Shown here: positions 35,191-44,224 of the stretch, in pieces
Numbering within the stretch: the first letter of the stretch is position 1
Layout of the letters: the number at the start of each line of letters is the position of its first letter
Assembly: GCA_946566685.1 (NCBI GenBank)
Contig: CAMNXA010000026.1
Span: 1-45,049, forward strand
Reading direction: 5' to 3'
Source of the DNA: an uncultured Lachnospiraceae bacterium
Lineage (GTDB): Bacteria > Bacillota > Clostridia > Lachnospirales > Lachnospiraceae
DNA length: 45,049 nt
The notes under the pieces: generated by a model
Told to the model about the DNA's origin: nothing
Databases searched by the model: none
The model's input: the letters and a program-made list of their open reading frames with translations, nothing else
Made by a program: the position numbers and the translations under genes

Positions 35191-35973
35191 ATGGGTGCAA
35201 CAATCTACTGTTTATGTAACCAAAAAGGGGGCTGTGCAAAAACAGTCAGTTCCATCAGCATCGGGATCGGCCTTGCCCGTGAGGGCAGGCGCGTCCTTCT
35301 GGTGGATGTGGATTCGCAGGGTTCCATGACCGCCAGCCTGGGATACCAGCAGCCCGACCAGATGGAAACCACGCTTTCGGCTATCCTGGGCGGGATAATC
35401 ACGGACAAGCCGCTTCCGCCCGGAAGCGGGATTCTCCACCATGCGGAGGGTGTTGACCTGCTCCCGGCAAACATTGAACTGGCCGGCATGGAGGTTACTC
35501 TGGTCAACACCATGAGCCGGGAGACCATCCTGCGGCAGTACCTGAATACAGTGCGTGAGGAATACGATGCGGTTATCCTGGATTGTATGCCTTCGCTTGG
35601 TATGCTGACCATCAATGCGCTTGCGGCGGCGGATCAGGTCATTATCCCCGTACAGGCACAGTACCTTTCCATAAAAGGGCTGGAGCAGCTTATCCGCACG
35701 ATTGCGAAAGTCAGGCGGCAGATCAACCCGCGCCTTTCCATAGCAGGGATAGTGGTCACAATGGCGGATATGCGTACCAACTACGCAAGGGATATTGTGG
35801 AACTTCTGCACATGAACTATGACGGGAAGCTGCGGATATTTGACAGCATTATCCCCCTCTCCGTGCGGGCGGCGGAAACCAGCGCGGAGGGCAAGAGCAT
35901 CTATCTCCATGACCCCGCCGGTAAAGTGTCAGCCGCTTATGCCGCACTGACGAAAGAGGTGATGATGGGATGA
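35191..35973 (+). CDS. parA: ParA-family partition ATPase
   Basis: A 260-residue deviant-Walker ATPase. The P-loop reads KGGCAKT, with Ala where KGGxGKT is usual. The DVDSQGSMTASLG and DCMPSLGMLTINALAAAD blocks are typical. It would partition the circular form of the element or act in its maintenance. ATG 35191 is used with GAGAGG upstream; GTG 35185 overlaps the previous stop. Its stop overlaps the parB start by four bases (ATGA), so ParA and ParB are translationally coupled. Confidence 0.92.
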   Translation: MGATIYCLCNQKGGCAKTVSSISIGIGLAREGRRVLLVDVDSQGSMTASLGYQQPDQMETTLSAILGGIITDKPLPPGSGILHHAEGVDLLPANIELAGMEVTLVNTMSRETILRQYLNTVREEYDAVILDCMPSLGMLTINALAAADQVIIPVQAQYLSIKGLEQLIRTIAKVRRQINPRLSIAGIVVTMADMRTNYARDIVELLHMNYDGKLRIFDSIIPLSVRAAETSAEGKSIYLHDPAGKVSAAYAALTKEVMMG

Positions 35974-36869
35974 AAAGCAGCGCAAAAAATATCCAGGTGA
36001 CTAAATTTGATGACCTGTTCTCCGCTGGGAATCCTGCGGAGGCAGGAGGGAGTGGGAACGTGCAGGAAATCCCGCTTACAGAACTGTTTCCCTTTAAAGA
36101 CCACCCATTTAAGGTGCTGGATGATGAAACCATGCAGGACACGGTGGAAAGCATCAGGATACATGGCGTCCTTGTCCCTGGCATTGCAAGGCCCCGTGCG
36201 GAGGGCGGCTATGAACTGATTGCCGGGCACAGGCGCAGACATGCTTCGGAACTGGCAGGGAAAACTACGATGCCGGTGATCGTGCGGGAACTGGACGATG
36301 ATGAAGCGGTACTGTTCATGGTGGACAGCAACATCCAGCGGGAAAACCTGTTCCCCAGCGAAAAGGCATGGGCGTATAAGATGAAGCTGGACGCATTGAA
36401 GCATCAGGGCGTGAAGGACACTTCTCGACAACTTGGCGAGAAGTACAGCGTGGATGCGCTGAGTGAAAATTCCAATGACAGCGCCCGCAACATCCACCGG
36501 TTTATCCGTTTGACAGAACTTCTCCCTGAACTGCTCCAGATGGTGGATGATAAAAAGCTGTCCTTTAACCCTGCCGTGGAACTGTCCTATCTGACGCGGG
36601 AGCAGCAGGGGGAACTTATGGGCATTATGGGAGAATTACAGGCTGTGCCTTCACTGGAGCAGGCGAAACGCCTGAAAAAGTACAGCCAGGAGGGGAAACT
36701 GGACAGGAATGTGATGGATGCCATTCTGACAGAGGAACGGCCAACACCTGTGCAGGTGACGCTTAAAAATGACAGGCTGAAGCAGTATTTCCCCCAGACC
36801 TATACCACGAAGCAGATGGAGGAAGTTATTTTCTCCCTCCTGGAAACGTGGAAGACACAAAACACATAA
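35970..36869 (+). CDS. parB: ParB/Spo0J-family partition protein
   Basis: The 299-residue CTPase/DNA-binding partner of ParA. The ParB nuclease-like domain (about 30-120) contains IRIHGVLVPGIARP, the CTP-binding motif GHRRRHAS and DSNIQRENL. It is followed by a helix-turn-helix region (about 125-215). A preceding short stretch (MKSSAKNIQVTKFDDLF) is typical of element-borne ParB. The gene ends just before two tandem terminators that separate it from repA. No parS-like repeat was recognised. Confidence 0.93.
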   Translation: MKSSAKNIQVTKFDDLFSAGNPAEAGGSGNVQEIPLTELFPFKDHPFKVLDDETMQDTVESIRIHGVLVPGIARPRAEGGYELIAGHRRRHASELAGKTTMPVIVRELDDDEAVLFMVDSNIQRENLFPSEKAWAYKMKLDALKHQGVKDTSRQLGEKYSVDALSENSNDSARNIHRFIRLTELLPELLQMVDDKKLSFNPAVELSYLTREQQGELMGIMGELQAVPSLEQAKRLKKYSQEGKLDRNVMDAILTEERPTPVQVTLKNDRLKQYFPQTYTTKQMEEVIFSLLETWKTQNT

Positions 36870-36926
36870 AACGCAGAGAGCCGTCCGGCGACTGACTGAC
36901 AGCCACCGGGCGGCTTTTTTGCGTTT
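36868..36926 (+). terminator. Intrinsic terminator after parB
   Basis: The stem AGCCGTCCGG (36879-36888) pairs with CCGGGCGGCT (36906-36915) and is followed by a T-run. Outer AAACGC/GCGTTT pairing extends the base and could make it work both ways. Confidence 0.88.
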
Positions 36927-36940
36927 ACCAGACAGATCAT

Positions 36941-36975
36941 GCCCCGGCGACTATTACCATGCCGGGGCTTTTTTT
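36941..36975 (+). terminator. Second tandem terminator
   Basis: GCCCCGGC (36941-36948) pairs with GCCGGGGC (36961-36968) and is followed by seven T. It lies 34 nt before the repA start and insulates repA from the parAB transcript. Confidence 0.88.
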
Positions 36976-37009
36976 ATTGTCAAAATTGCAGGAAAAGGAG
37001 GCAGCAGCG

Positions 37010-37963
37010 ATGCCGTTACAACTGGATTATTACTATGGGAACGAAGCGGAACAGTACAGCTTTTACCGCATCCCGAAAATATTGTTTACAGACCCGCTCT
37101 TTAAGGGGGTGTCGGTAGAGGCAAAGGTGCTTTACGGGCTTTTGCTTGACCGCATGGGGCTTTCGGTAAAGAACAACTGGCTTGACGGGGAGGGGCGCGT
37201 GTATATCATCTTCACGATTGCCGATGTGATGGAGACGCTTGGATGCGCGGAGCAGAAGGCAAACAAACTCCTGAATGAACTGGACTGTTCAAAGGGCGTT
37301 GGGCTGATCGAGCGTGTCCGGCGCGGCCTGGGGAAACCCAATGTCATATATGTCAAGAACTTCATTTGCAGGGCAAAACCGGGACAGCCGGAATCACAAA
37401 TCAAGAATTGTGAAAATCACAAATCAGGGGATGTGAAAATCACAATTCAAGAAATGCGGAAATCACAAACTAATAATACTGATTTAAATAATACTGATTT
37501 TAGTGATACTGATCCATCCATCTATCCGGCAAAGGCCGGGGCTTTTCCTGTGGATAACGCTTCTCCTGCGGGGTATGGAATGGATGGGATGGATCAGATG
37601 GAGGCTTACCGTGAACTGATAAAAGAGAACATTGATTATGATTATCTTTTGCATGACCACCCCTATGACAGGGAGCGTCTGGACGGCTTTGTGGAATTGA
37701 TGGCGGAAACCTGTTGCAGCAGCCGGAAAAGCATTCGCATCAACCAGGGGGATATGAGTACGGAGGTGGTAAAGAGCCGCTTTTTGAAGCTGGACAGCGG
37801 GCATATCCAGTATGTCATGGACTGTCTTGACAGGAACACAACACTGATAGGCAATATCCGGGCTTATACCCTGTCGGCGCTGTTCAATGCGCCTGTGACC
37901 ATCAGCCAGTATTATGCAAGCCTTGTGAGCCACGATATGGCCTCAGGTTTTGGAAGCGGTTAA
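37010..37963 (+). CDS. RepA_N-family replication initiator
   Basis: 317 residues from ATG 37010, set by AAAGGAGG 8 nt upstream. The N-terminal domain (about 1-120: YYYGNEAEQYSFYRIPKILF, LSVEAKVLYGLLLDRMGLS-type helices, NNWLDGEGRVYIIFTI) is the RepA_N winged-helix DNA-binding fold of low-GC plasmids and conjugative elements. A low-complexity middle (about 125-170, with NNTDLNNTDFSDTDPS) separates it from a C-terminal helical domain (about 200-317). The middle is encoded by two arrays of spaced DNA repeats. In RepA_N plasmids the replication origin lies inside rep, which fits. It would replicate the excised circular element. Confidence 0.92.
   Translation: MPLQLDYYYGNEAEQYSFYRIPKILFTDPLFKGVSVEAKVLYGLLLDRMGLSVKNNWLDGEGRVYIIFTIADVMETLGCAEQKANKLLNELDCSKGVGLIERVRRGLGKPNVIYVKNFICRAKPGQPESQIKNCENHKSGDVKITIQEMRKSQTNNTDLNNTDFSDTDPSIYPAKAGAFPVDNASPAGYGMDGMDQMEAYRELIKENIDYDYLLHDHPYDRERLDGFVELMAETCCSSRKSIRINQGDMSTEVVKSRFLKLDSGHIQYVMDCLDRNTTLIGNIRAYTLSALFNAPVTISQYYASLVSHDMASGFGSG
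37392..37468 (+). repeat. Four iteron-like repeats at 23-bp spacing inside repA
   Basis: AATCACAA begins at 37392, 37415, 37438 and 37461, exactly 23 bp apart. The first three copies share more than the core, with TCA following and GA-TGTGAA-like sequence late in the unit. Internal TCACAA/TTGTGA dyads are present. The period is not a multiple of three, so protein repetition does not explain it. Confidence 0.85.
37476..37513 (+). repeat. Three 15-bp AT-rich repeats next to the iterons
   Basis: ATACTGAT begins at 37476, 37491 and 37506, each 15 bp apart. The repeats encode the NTD/DTD units of repA. Being AT-rich and next to the iterons, they are a candidate duplex-unwinding region. Confidence 0.75.
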
Positions 37964-38060
37964 GCCCTTGGGTATTTTTCTTTCCGCTGGTTATTTTTTC
38001 ATAGCTGTGAAGCCCTTTACGGGCTGCACATAGACAAAAAATTTTAAAGGAGGACAAAAC

Positions 38061-38522
38061 ATGAAGCAAAAAATGGACATTCTGATCGTGGAGCCGGGGA
38101 AGGCCCCGCGTCCTGCCGCACTGCCGGACAACACGCTGGAAGCTGTGGAAGCAGTGTTAGGGGGCGCGGCACAGGTGGGGTGTTTCCTGCCGCAGAGGGT
38201 GTTGCTGGTCAGCCGGGAGGATACGGGCGGGCTTGCCCCCAACCGCTGTATGCCGGGAGGGAAAGGATTTATAAACGGCACTTTCCTTTTGTGCGGAATA
38301 CCGGAGGAAGGATGCCTTTTCGATTCCCTTACCCCCGGACAGCAGAAAGAGTTTCAGGAACTTTTTGCAAGGCCGGGGGAGTTTATGATGGTCGGCAGTG
38401 AAACTTACGCTGATCCGGATGATGTGGCGGACAAGGTTTACAGCTTGTGGGACACCCTGAAAAACGGGGAGACCGTGGTGCTGACAAAATGGGGCGGCCA
38501 GGATCGTGGCGTGGCTGTGTGA
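38061..38522 (+). CDS. DUF3846-like element protein
   Basis: A 153-residue soluble protein with a strong ribosome site (AAAGGAGG). It opens MDILIVEPGKAPRPAALPDNTLEAVEAVLGG and continues with LNR-like PNRCMPG and NGTFLLCG, the pattern of DUF3846, a family common on Firmicute conjugative elements and phages. The C-terminal ~50 residues extend beyond the core. Function is unknown. A small stem, AGCCC-TTTAC-GGGCT, lies about 45 nt upstream. Confidence 0.7.
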   Translation: MKQKMDILIVEPGKAPRPAALPDNTLEAVEAVLGGAAQVGCFLPQRVLLVSREDTGGLAPNRCMPGGKGFINGTFLLCGIPEEGCLFDSLTPGQQKEFQELFARPGEFMMVGSETYADPDDVADKVYSLWDTLKNGETVVLTKWGGQDRGVAV

Positions 38523-38584
38523 CAGGATAAAAGGGCACGGGAAATCGCGGAAGCAGTCTGTGCCGGAAAAGGAGAGTGTATAGA

Positions 38585-38662
38585 ATGGGCCGGTGTCGGA
38601 GAGGATGCCGGCTTTTGTTTATCCGGGAAAGGAGAGGACTATGGCACGAAAAAAGAAACTGA
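38585..38662 (+). CDS. Possible 25-codon Arg-rich leader ORF
   Basis: An ATG at 38585 has a good ribosome site (GGAGAG, 8 nt) and opens a frame of 25 codons, about eight of them Arg, ending 22 nt inside the next gene. The start of the large surface protein lies within it, so the two would be translated in overlapping frames. A GCCGG/CCGGC stem followed by TTTT lies early in it. It may be a translational-coupling leader or chance. Confidence 0.3.
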   Translation: MGRCRRGCRLLFIRERRGLWHEKRN

Positions 38663-41600
38663 GTAAATTCCTGCCCCGCCTGCTTGCGGCGGCGGTGGCA
38701 GCGGCAACGCTCATCGGCTCCGGAAGTATCGGGGGAATGGCCGTCTATGCGGCGGAGATGGGCACGGAAGGGACAGAGGATATACCGGCCGCTGATGCGG
38801 TGGAAACTGAGGAAACAGAAACGGAGCCGGAGGTGTGGGATGATGCCGGTTCCGGCACTGGCTCCGGTCAGGAAGAAACGCCGGAAGGCGGTACAGAAGG
38901 GGAAACAGGGACAGAACCGGAAACGCCCGCTGTTGTGGTCTGGTATGAGGACGGGGCAGAGGTGGATTCCTTAAAATCCCCCGTAGAGATGTTTGTGGAA
39001 TACGGGAGCATAGGTATGTCTATCGACCCGGAAGTATTCGGCATACAGGCTGCGGCTGACGGGGACGAGGTGGATGTCCTTGTGGAGGATGTCAGCCGGG
39101 TGAGTGGGGAACCGGAAGAAGTCAGGCTGATCGAGGACGGCCGGCAGGGAGTATGTATTGCCTATGGCTCCTTAAAAGACCGCATCACCTATGAAGTGAC
39201 CTACCGTGCGGAAGGGACGGATTCCACCATGAAGAAGCAGTTTTATGTGACGCTTTTGCAGGAGGAGATCGAAGTTTATTACCCGGATACTTCCCCTTCT
39301 GTCCCCAGGACGCTGGAAATCTCAAAGATTGACCTGGGGCAGTTTACGGAGGGGAACGGGCTGAAGATCAGGCGGCAGAATACCACGTCAAGTTACAGCG
39401 TGTCGGGCGCTTCCTGGGGGAAAGCCTCTTACGGCGGCGCGGACACAGGGGCAAGCACCGCCCGTTTCACGAACCTGAGCAATTCCAGCGTGGTGCAGAT
39501 CACCTATGCAAATATCGGCACATACAACGATAGGGCAGTGGGGGCGAGGGTGACGTTTACGGAACTCGGCTCCCTCTCGGCGCTTTACTACTGTGAAACA
39601 AGTTTTTATAACGGATGGTGGTTCATCGGCAATGAGAGCGCATCGAGGGCGCAGGTCAAAGTAGATTATTTCTATGTGGATACACAGGAGATGATACGCT
39701 TTGACGGAAATTCCTTTATGACGTTCAACAGCCTGAATACCGGTGAATATGCTTCGCCTTTGAGCGGGACTACCACCGGGTACACGGCAAGTTCCACCAA
39801 TGTGGCCGTTACGAAGGTCAGCGGTGTGCCGTCTTTCCGGGGCAGCGACAATAACTTCACGGATTACCTGGGCGGCTCCACTTTTTATAAAAACAGTGTT
39901 TCCATACCGCTGTATGCGACAGGCAACACTTTTTATCTTGGGTGCAACACCCATACGGGGTACTGGATTTCACCCAGTTCCGCATCCATAGCAATCCCCA
40001 GGCCGGAGAATCCCTGTAAAACAGAAAACGGGGTGACATTTCTGGAGGAAACAGAGGAGGGACAGCAGATCACCTACCGTATCAGCCAGAAGGTGCATAC
40101 GCTGGGCGTTGAGACGGTCAGCAGATATTCGGCACTGCGGTTTGTTGATAAACTTCCGGCAGAGGTCGATTATGTGTCCGCATGGCTGGAGGATGCAGCG
40201 GGGAACAGGCTGAACGCCGGTACGGTTTCTTATGACAAAGACAGCCATAAGGTGGAATACGCCTTTTCATCATCCTATCTGGCCAGTTCTATGGCCTATC
40301 AGGGGGAGACGTATACACTTGTTGTCAACACTGCCGTGAACGGGACAGCAGAGGCCGATTATTTTTACAATAGCTGCAAGGTATATTTCAACAGCATGTC
40401 GGTGGAGAGCAACGAGGTAAAGGCGGCTTCCCCTTACAGGACGGTGGAGGCGCAGGTCATAAACGGCAGGATCGGCATTTATGACGCGGACGGGAATGAG
40501 ACCGTAAAGGGGGAGGAAGATATCAAGGTGGATGACCGCGTGAAATTTCACCATGACCGCACTGTCCGCTATGAGCCGGACGAGGGGTATCTTCTGGATA
40601 CCGTTACAGTGGACGGAAAGAAAGTGGATATTACACAGTACCCTTCTTCCTACACATTCAGCGATGTGACACAGAACCATAAGATTATCGTGTCCTATGT
40701 GAAGCCTTCTATGGATAAGGAAGTAGCGATAGAGGACAGCGCCTGCCTGCACAATTACAGTGACGGACAGGCAATCGACAGGGCTGTGATTAAGGACGGC
40801 GATGTGGTGGCATACACCATCAGTTTTGAAAACCCGACCGGAACAGCGCGGGAAGTGGAGATTACGGACAGGGTGCCTGTGGGGATGGAGGTAATTACAA
40901 ATTCCATCGGCAGCGGCGGCGTGTATGATGCGGAAAGCCATACGGTGGCATGGAAGGGCACGGTGGTCGCTTACGGCAGGGGGGAAGTGTCCTTTCACTG
41001 CAAGGTGGAAGCTGCGGCGCAGGGGGAAGTCCTGAAAAATACAGGGACAGTGTGCTTTAAGGCAATCCCGGACAGTTCGGAAAAGGATGTGCCCCTGTCT
41101 GATGTGACAAGCTCCCCCATTCTGGAAGACCCGGTAAAATCCGTGTGGAATACGGAAGGGGCGGATATTACAAACAAAGTGATAAACGGGGAGGAAACAG
41201 TTACCTATACCATTGCTTTCAGGAACCCGGCAGAGGAAGAAAAGGCATTTACCGTAACAGATGAAATCCCTGCGGAGGTTTCCCTTGTGGAGGGGACGGT
41301 ATCAGACGGCGGCACGGTGGACGGGAAGAAAATCACCTGGAAGATGGCACTGGCGGCAGGAGAGGAAAAGACAGTCTCCTTTGACGCATATGTGCCGTCT
41401 TTTGACACGGAATATACCAAAATATACAATCAGGCTTTCGTTTTTGTGGACTGGACGCAGAAGGTTTCCATTTCCTCTGATTCCGTGCTGGATGATACAA
41501 CGCCGGTTTATGTTCTGGATCAGCCTTTCAAGGCGGTCTTATGCGTGGACGGCCACGATATAGGGGCGGACAGTGAAGGAGGCAGCATACAGACCGTAAA

Positions 41601-43422
41601 GCAGGCCGGGGACATTCTGGAGTACCGGATCACATTCCAGAATCCTGCTGATGATGCGCGTGAGTTTACCATTACGGATGCACTGCCGGAAAATGTGGAA
41701 TTTATCGCGGCAGACCATGAGGGAAGCTATGAGACGGGCAGCCATACAGTTACATGGAAAGTGGCAGTAAAAGAGAATACACAGGAAACTGTATCGGTAA
41801 AGGTTAAGATACGGAAAGAAGCGGAGGACACCATCCTGAAAAACCGTGCCGCTGTGTCGGTTGATTTTGCCCGGAAAGAGACAAATGAGGTGGAGACGCC
41901 GGTTATCCCGACACCTGAAAAAGATGTGTTTTCCAAACTTGGGGAGCCGTCCATTAACACTTATCCGGTGCAGGCCGGGGAGAACATCATTTATACCATT
42001 TCCTATAAGAACCCTTCGGATTATGGAAAGACAGCGGTGATCACGGACAGCCTGCCGGAGGATGTGGGCTTTGTTTCTGCAAGTGACGGCGGTGTGTATG
42101 ATGAGGGCACCCATACGGTCAGGTGGTCAATGGAAACCGGGGCGCATGAGGAAGGGATGGTATCTGTGGAAGTGAAAGTCCTGGAATCCGCGGCCGGAAA
42201 GACGGTGGAAAATCAGGCTTATGTGGATATGGATGAGGCACATATCGGCACGGAAGCGGAGAACGGTGATAAAAAGGACGGACATACCAGAAATTATGTG
42301 CCTGCGAAGTATGTGCTGGATGCGGACGGCAGGGATATCAACGGTGAGAACGTGGCTGCCGGGGATATTGTGACCTACAGGATCACCTATAAGAATGACG
42401 GCTATACAGTCCGTACCGTGGAGGTCAATGATATTCTTCCCGCAGGTGTGTCTTTTGTGGACGCTTCCAATGACGGCAGGGTATACAGCGTTGTCAAGGG
42501 TGATAACGTGCGCTGGTGCTTTGATGTGGAGCCGGACACGGAGGGTTTTGTGACTGTCCGTGTGAAAGCCGGCGCAGAACTGTCCGGCAAAGCCTTTGCC
42601 AACAGTGCCGCCGTCACAGTAAGCGACAGGAAAACAGGGCAGTCCAAAACGGCAGGCACCAACCAGGTCATCAATTATGTGCTGGAGGAACTGTTAAAAT
42701 CCGTAAAGAGTGAAAACGGGAAAAAAGATTTGAACGGGGAGACGGTGGGGAGCGGAACCAAACTGCAATACCAGATCACCGTAAAGAATACAGCAGTGGA
42801 AGAAAGGGTATTTAAAGTTACGGATGAAGTGCCGGAAGGATGCAGCTTTGTGTCTGCGGGAAATGGCGGCTCCTGTGAAAATGGGACTGTCACATGGACG
42901 GTCACGCTTGCGGGCGGGCAGTCCCGGACAGTCACTTTCCTGGTGCAGGTCCTGAAGGAAGCGGAAGGGGGCTGCATCCAGAACGTTGCCAGCGTTTCGG
43001 GAAATGATGTGACGCTCACAAGCAACCGTGTGAGGACTTATGTGGAAAAGCCGGACACCCTGCTTGAGGACATAAAAGGGCTGATTGACGGCCTCCCTGA
43101 CAATTCCGGAAGTGTGACGGTAAATGTAGATAACTCTAATAAAAACGAGGCGGCGGGAGGAAACGCTTCTGGGGAGAACACGCCTTTAAAGGATTCATCG
43201 AAGAAAGATTCATCCGGGGGCAGTGCGGAAAAGACGGGCGCTGCCGGGAATACATCCGCAAAAGCAGAGGGAATTTCCCTGTCTGCAAATGCACCAAAGA
43301 CCGGTGATGATTCCAATATCGGCCTGTGGGCGGTGATCGCCGTCCTTGCGCTCCTTGCCGGAGGCGCGTCTGCCGGCTATGCAATCTATAAAGCCCGGAA
43401 GAAAGACGGTGAAGATGCGTAA
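38641..43422 (+). CDS. Sortase-anchored DUF11-repeat surface protein
   Basis: 1593 residues from ATG 38641 (GGAGAGG upstream). A basic signal peptide (about 1-37, ending VYAAE) is followed by an acidic Glu/Thr/Gly-rich region (about 40-100). A large N-terminal region with Ser/Thr-rich beta sequence (about 220-460) could be a ligand-binding head. Around 690-1480 there are six DUF11-type repeats of about 115-130 residues, each with YTI-F-NP, a TD-hP turn, a W-K strand and an A-V strand. A Ser/Asn/Lys-rich spacer and the C-terminal NAPKTGD sorting signal, hydrophobic helix and KARKKDGEDA tail follow. It would be covalently anchored to the wall, probably by the sortase encoded next, and may promote contact with recipient cells. 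The ligand is unknown. Confidence 0.9.
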   Translation: MARKKKLSKFLPRLLAAAVAAATLIGSGSIGGMAVYAAEMGTEGTEDIPAADAVETEETETEPEVWDDAGSGTGSGQEETPEGGTEGETGTEPETPAVVVWYEDGAEVDSLKSPVEMFVEYGSIGMSIDPEVFGIQAAADGDEVDVLVEDVSRVSGEPEEVRLIEDGRQGVCIAYGSLKDRITYEVTYRAEGTDSTMKKQFYVTLLQEEIEVYYPDTSPSVPRTLEISKIDLGQFTEGNGLKIRRQNTTSSYSVSGASWGKASYGGADTGASTARFTNLSNSSVVQITYANIGTYNDRAVGARVTFTELGSLSALYYCETSFYNGWWFIGNESASRAQVKVDYFYVDTQEMIRFDGNSFMTFNSLNTGEYASPLSGTTTGYTASSTNVAVTKVSGVPSFRGSDNNFTDYLGGSTFYKNSVSIPLYATGNTFYLGCNTHTGYWISPSSASIAIPRPENPCKTENGVTFLEETEEGQQITYRISQKVHTLGVETVSRYSALRFVDKLPAEVDYVSAWLEDAAGNRLNAGTVSYDKDSHKVEYAFSSSYLASSMAYQGETYTLVVNTAVNGTAEADYFYNSCKVYFNSMSVESNEVKAASPYRTVEAQVINGRIGIYDADGNETVKGEEDIKVDDRVKFHHDRTVRYEPDEGYLLDTVTVDGKKVDITQYPSSYTFSDVTQNHKIIVSYVKPSMDKEVAIEDSACLHNYSDGQAIDRAVIKDGDVVAYTISFENPTGTAREVEITDRVPVGMEVITNSIGSGGVYDAESHTVAWKGTVVAYGRGEVSFHCKVEAAAQGEVLKNTGTVCFKAIPDSSEKDVPLSDVTSSPILEDPVKSVWNTEGADITNKVINGEETVTYTIAFRNPAEEEKAFTVTDEIPAEVSLVEGTVSDGGTVDGKKITWKMALAAGEEKTVSFDAYVPSFDTEYTKIYNQAFVFVDWTQKVSISSDSVLDDTTPVYVLDQPFKAVLCVDGHDIGADSEGGSIQTVKQAGDILEYRITFQNPADDAREFTITDALPENVEFIAADHEGSYETGSHTVTWKVAVKENTQETVSVKVKIRKEAEDTILKNRAAVSVDFARKETNEVETPVIPTPEKDVFSKLGEPSINTYPVQAGENIIYTISYKNPSDYGKTAVITDSLPEDVGFVSASDGGVYDEGTHTVRWSMETGAHEEGMVSVEVKVLESAAGKTVENQAYVDMDEAHIGTEAENGDKKDGHTRNYVPAKYVLDADGRDINGENVAAGDIVTYRITYKNDGYTVRTVEVNDILPAGVSFVDASNDGRVYSVVKGDNVRWCFDVEPDTEGFVTVRVKAGAELSGKAFANSAAVTVSDRKTGQSKTAGTNQVINYVLEELLKSVKSENGKKDLNGETVGSGTKLQYQITVKNTAVEERVFKVTDEVPEGCSFVSAGNGGSCENGTVTWTVTLAGGQSRTVTFLVQVLKEAEGGCIQNVASVSGNDVTLTSNRVRTYVEKPDTLLEDIKGLIDGLPDNSGSVTVNVDNSNKNEAAGGNASGENTPLKDSSKKDSSGGSAEKTGAAGNTSAKAEGISLSANAPKTGDDSNIGLWAVIAVLALLAGGASAGYAIYKARKKDGEDA

Positions 43423-44206
43423 GGCGCTTGCGGTGTTCTTCCCGGCATTACTGGCGGTGGCATGTATCGGTGCAGCCGCCTTTTTTGGCCTGCGGATTTA
43501 TGACACATGCAGGCAGGATGCGGAGAGTGAAAGGGCATACGGGAAGATGGCGCAGTATGTGGCGCCCTGCAAAAAAGAACCGGGGGAGGCTGCTGTGCCG
43601 GAAACACCGTCACCGGGCGGAGGGTTACCGGAGGATGCGCCGCGTATCCTCGATATTGATTTTGCTGCTTTGAAGGAAGCCAGCCCTGACCTTGTGGGCT
43701 GGCTTTACTGCCCGGATACGGCTGTCAGCTACCCGCTGGTGCAGGGGCAGGACAATTCCTATTACCTGTCCCATCTGGCGGACGGGAGCGAAAACCGGGA
43801 CGGCTGTCTGTTTATGGACTGTGAAAACCGGAGGGATTTGTCGGATGAAAATACCCTGATCTACGGGCACCACATGGCAAGCGGGAAAATGTTTGCCAGC
43901 CTGGTCTCTTATGCAGGACAGGAATATTATGAGGCCCATCCGGTGGTGTATCTGGTTACGGAAGAAAAAGACTACCGGCTGGAACTGTTTGCGGGGTATA
44001 CGGCGGCGGTGGATTCGGACGCTTATACCCTGCGTTTTGCTTCCAAAGAGGATTTTGCCGCATGGCTTGTGCGCATCAAGGGGAGATCGGATTTTTCCTC
44101 GGATGTGCAGGTAAGGGAGGGCGACCATATCGTGACGCTCTCCACCTGTGCCTATTCTTTTGAAAATGCCCGCTATGTGGTGCATGGGAAGCTGACAGAA
44201 AATTAG
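43415..44206 (+). CDS. srtB: Class B sortase
   Basis: A 263-residue transpeptidase with an N-terminal membrane anchor (about 4-25) and extracellular sortase domain. The triad is His152 or His153 in YGHHMASG, Cys245 in TLSTCAYSF and Arg253 in ARYVVHG, and the class B block YPLVQGQDNSYYLSH is present. ATG 43415 overlaps the last 8 nt of the surface-protein gene; no separate ribosome site is needed if the two are coupled. The pairing strongly suggests the upstream NAPKTGD protein is its substrate. It is likely dedicated to the mobile element. Confidence 0.94.
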   Translation: MRKALAVFFPALLAVACIGAAAFFGLRIYDTCRQDAESERAYGKMAQYVAPCKKEPGEAAVPETPSPGGGLPEDAPRILDIDFAALKEASPDLVGWLYCPDTAVSYPLVQGQDNSYYLSHLADGSENRDGCLFMDCENRRDLSDENTLIYGHHMASGKMFASLVSYAGQEYYEAHPVVYLVTEEKDYRLELFAGYTAAVDSDAYTLRFASKEDFAAWLVRIKGRSDFSSDVQVREGDHIVTLSTCAYSFENARYVVHGKLTEN

Positions 44207-44224
44207 AAGAAGGGAGGTTGTCGG

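Noticed and set aside
37392..37468. CRISPR array in repA
   Set aside because: The repeats are only about 8-15 bases in a 23-bp period inside a coding gene; iterons fit better.
37964..38060. Terminator after repA
   Set aside because: The AGCCC/GGGCT stem is short and has no T-run after it.
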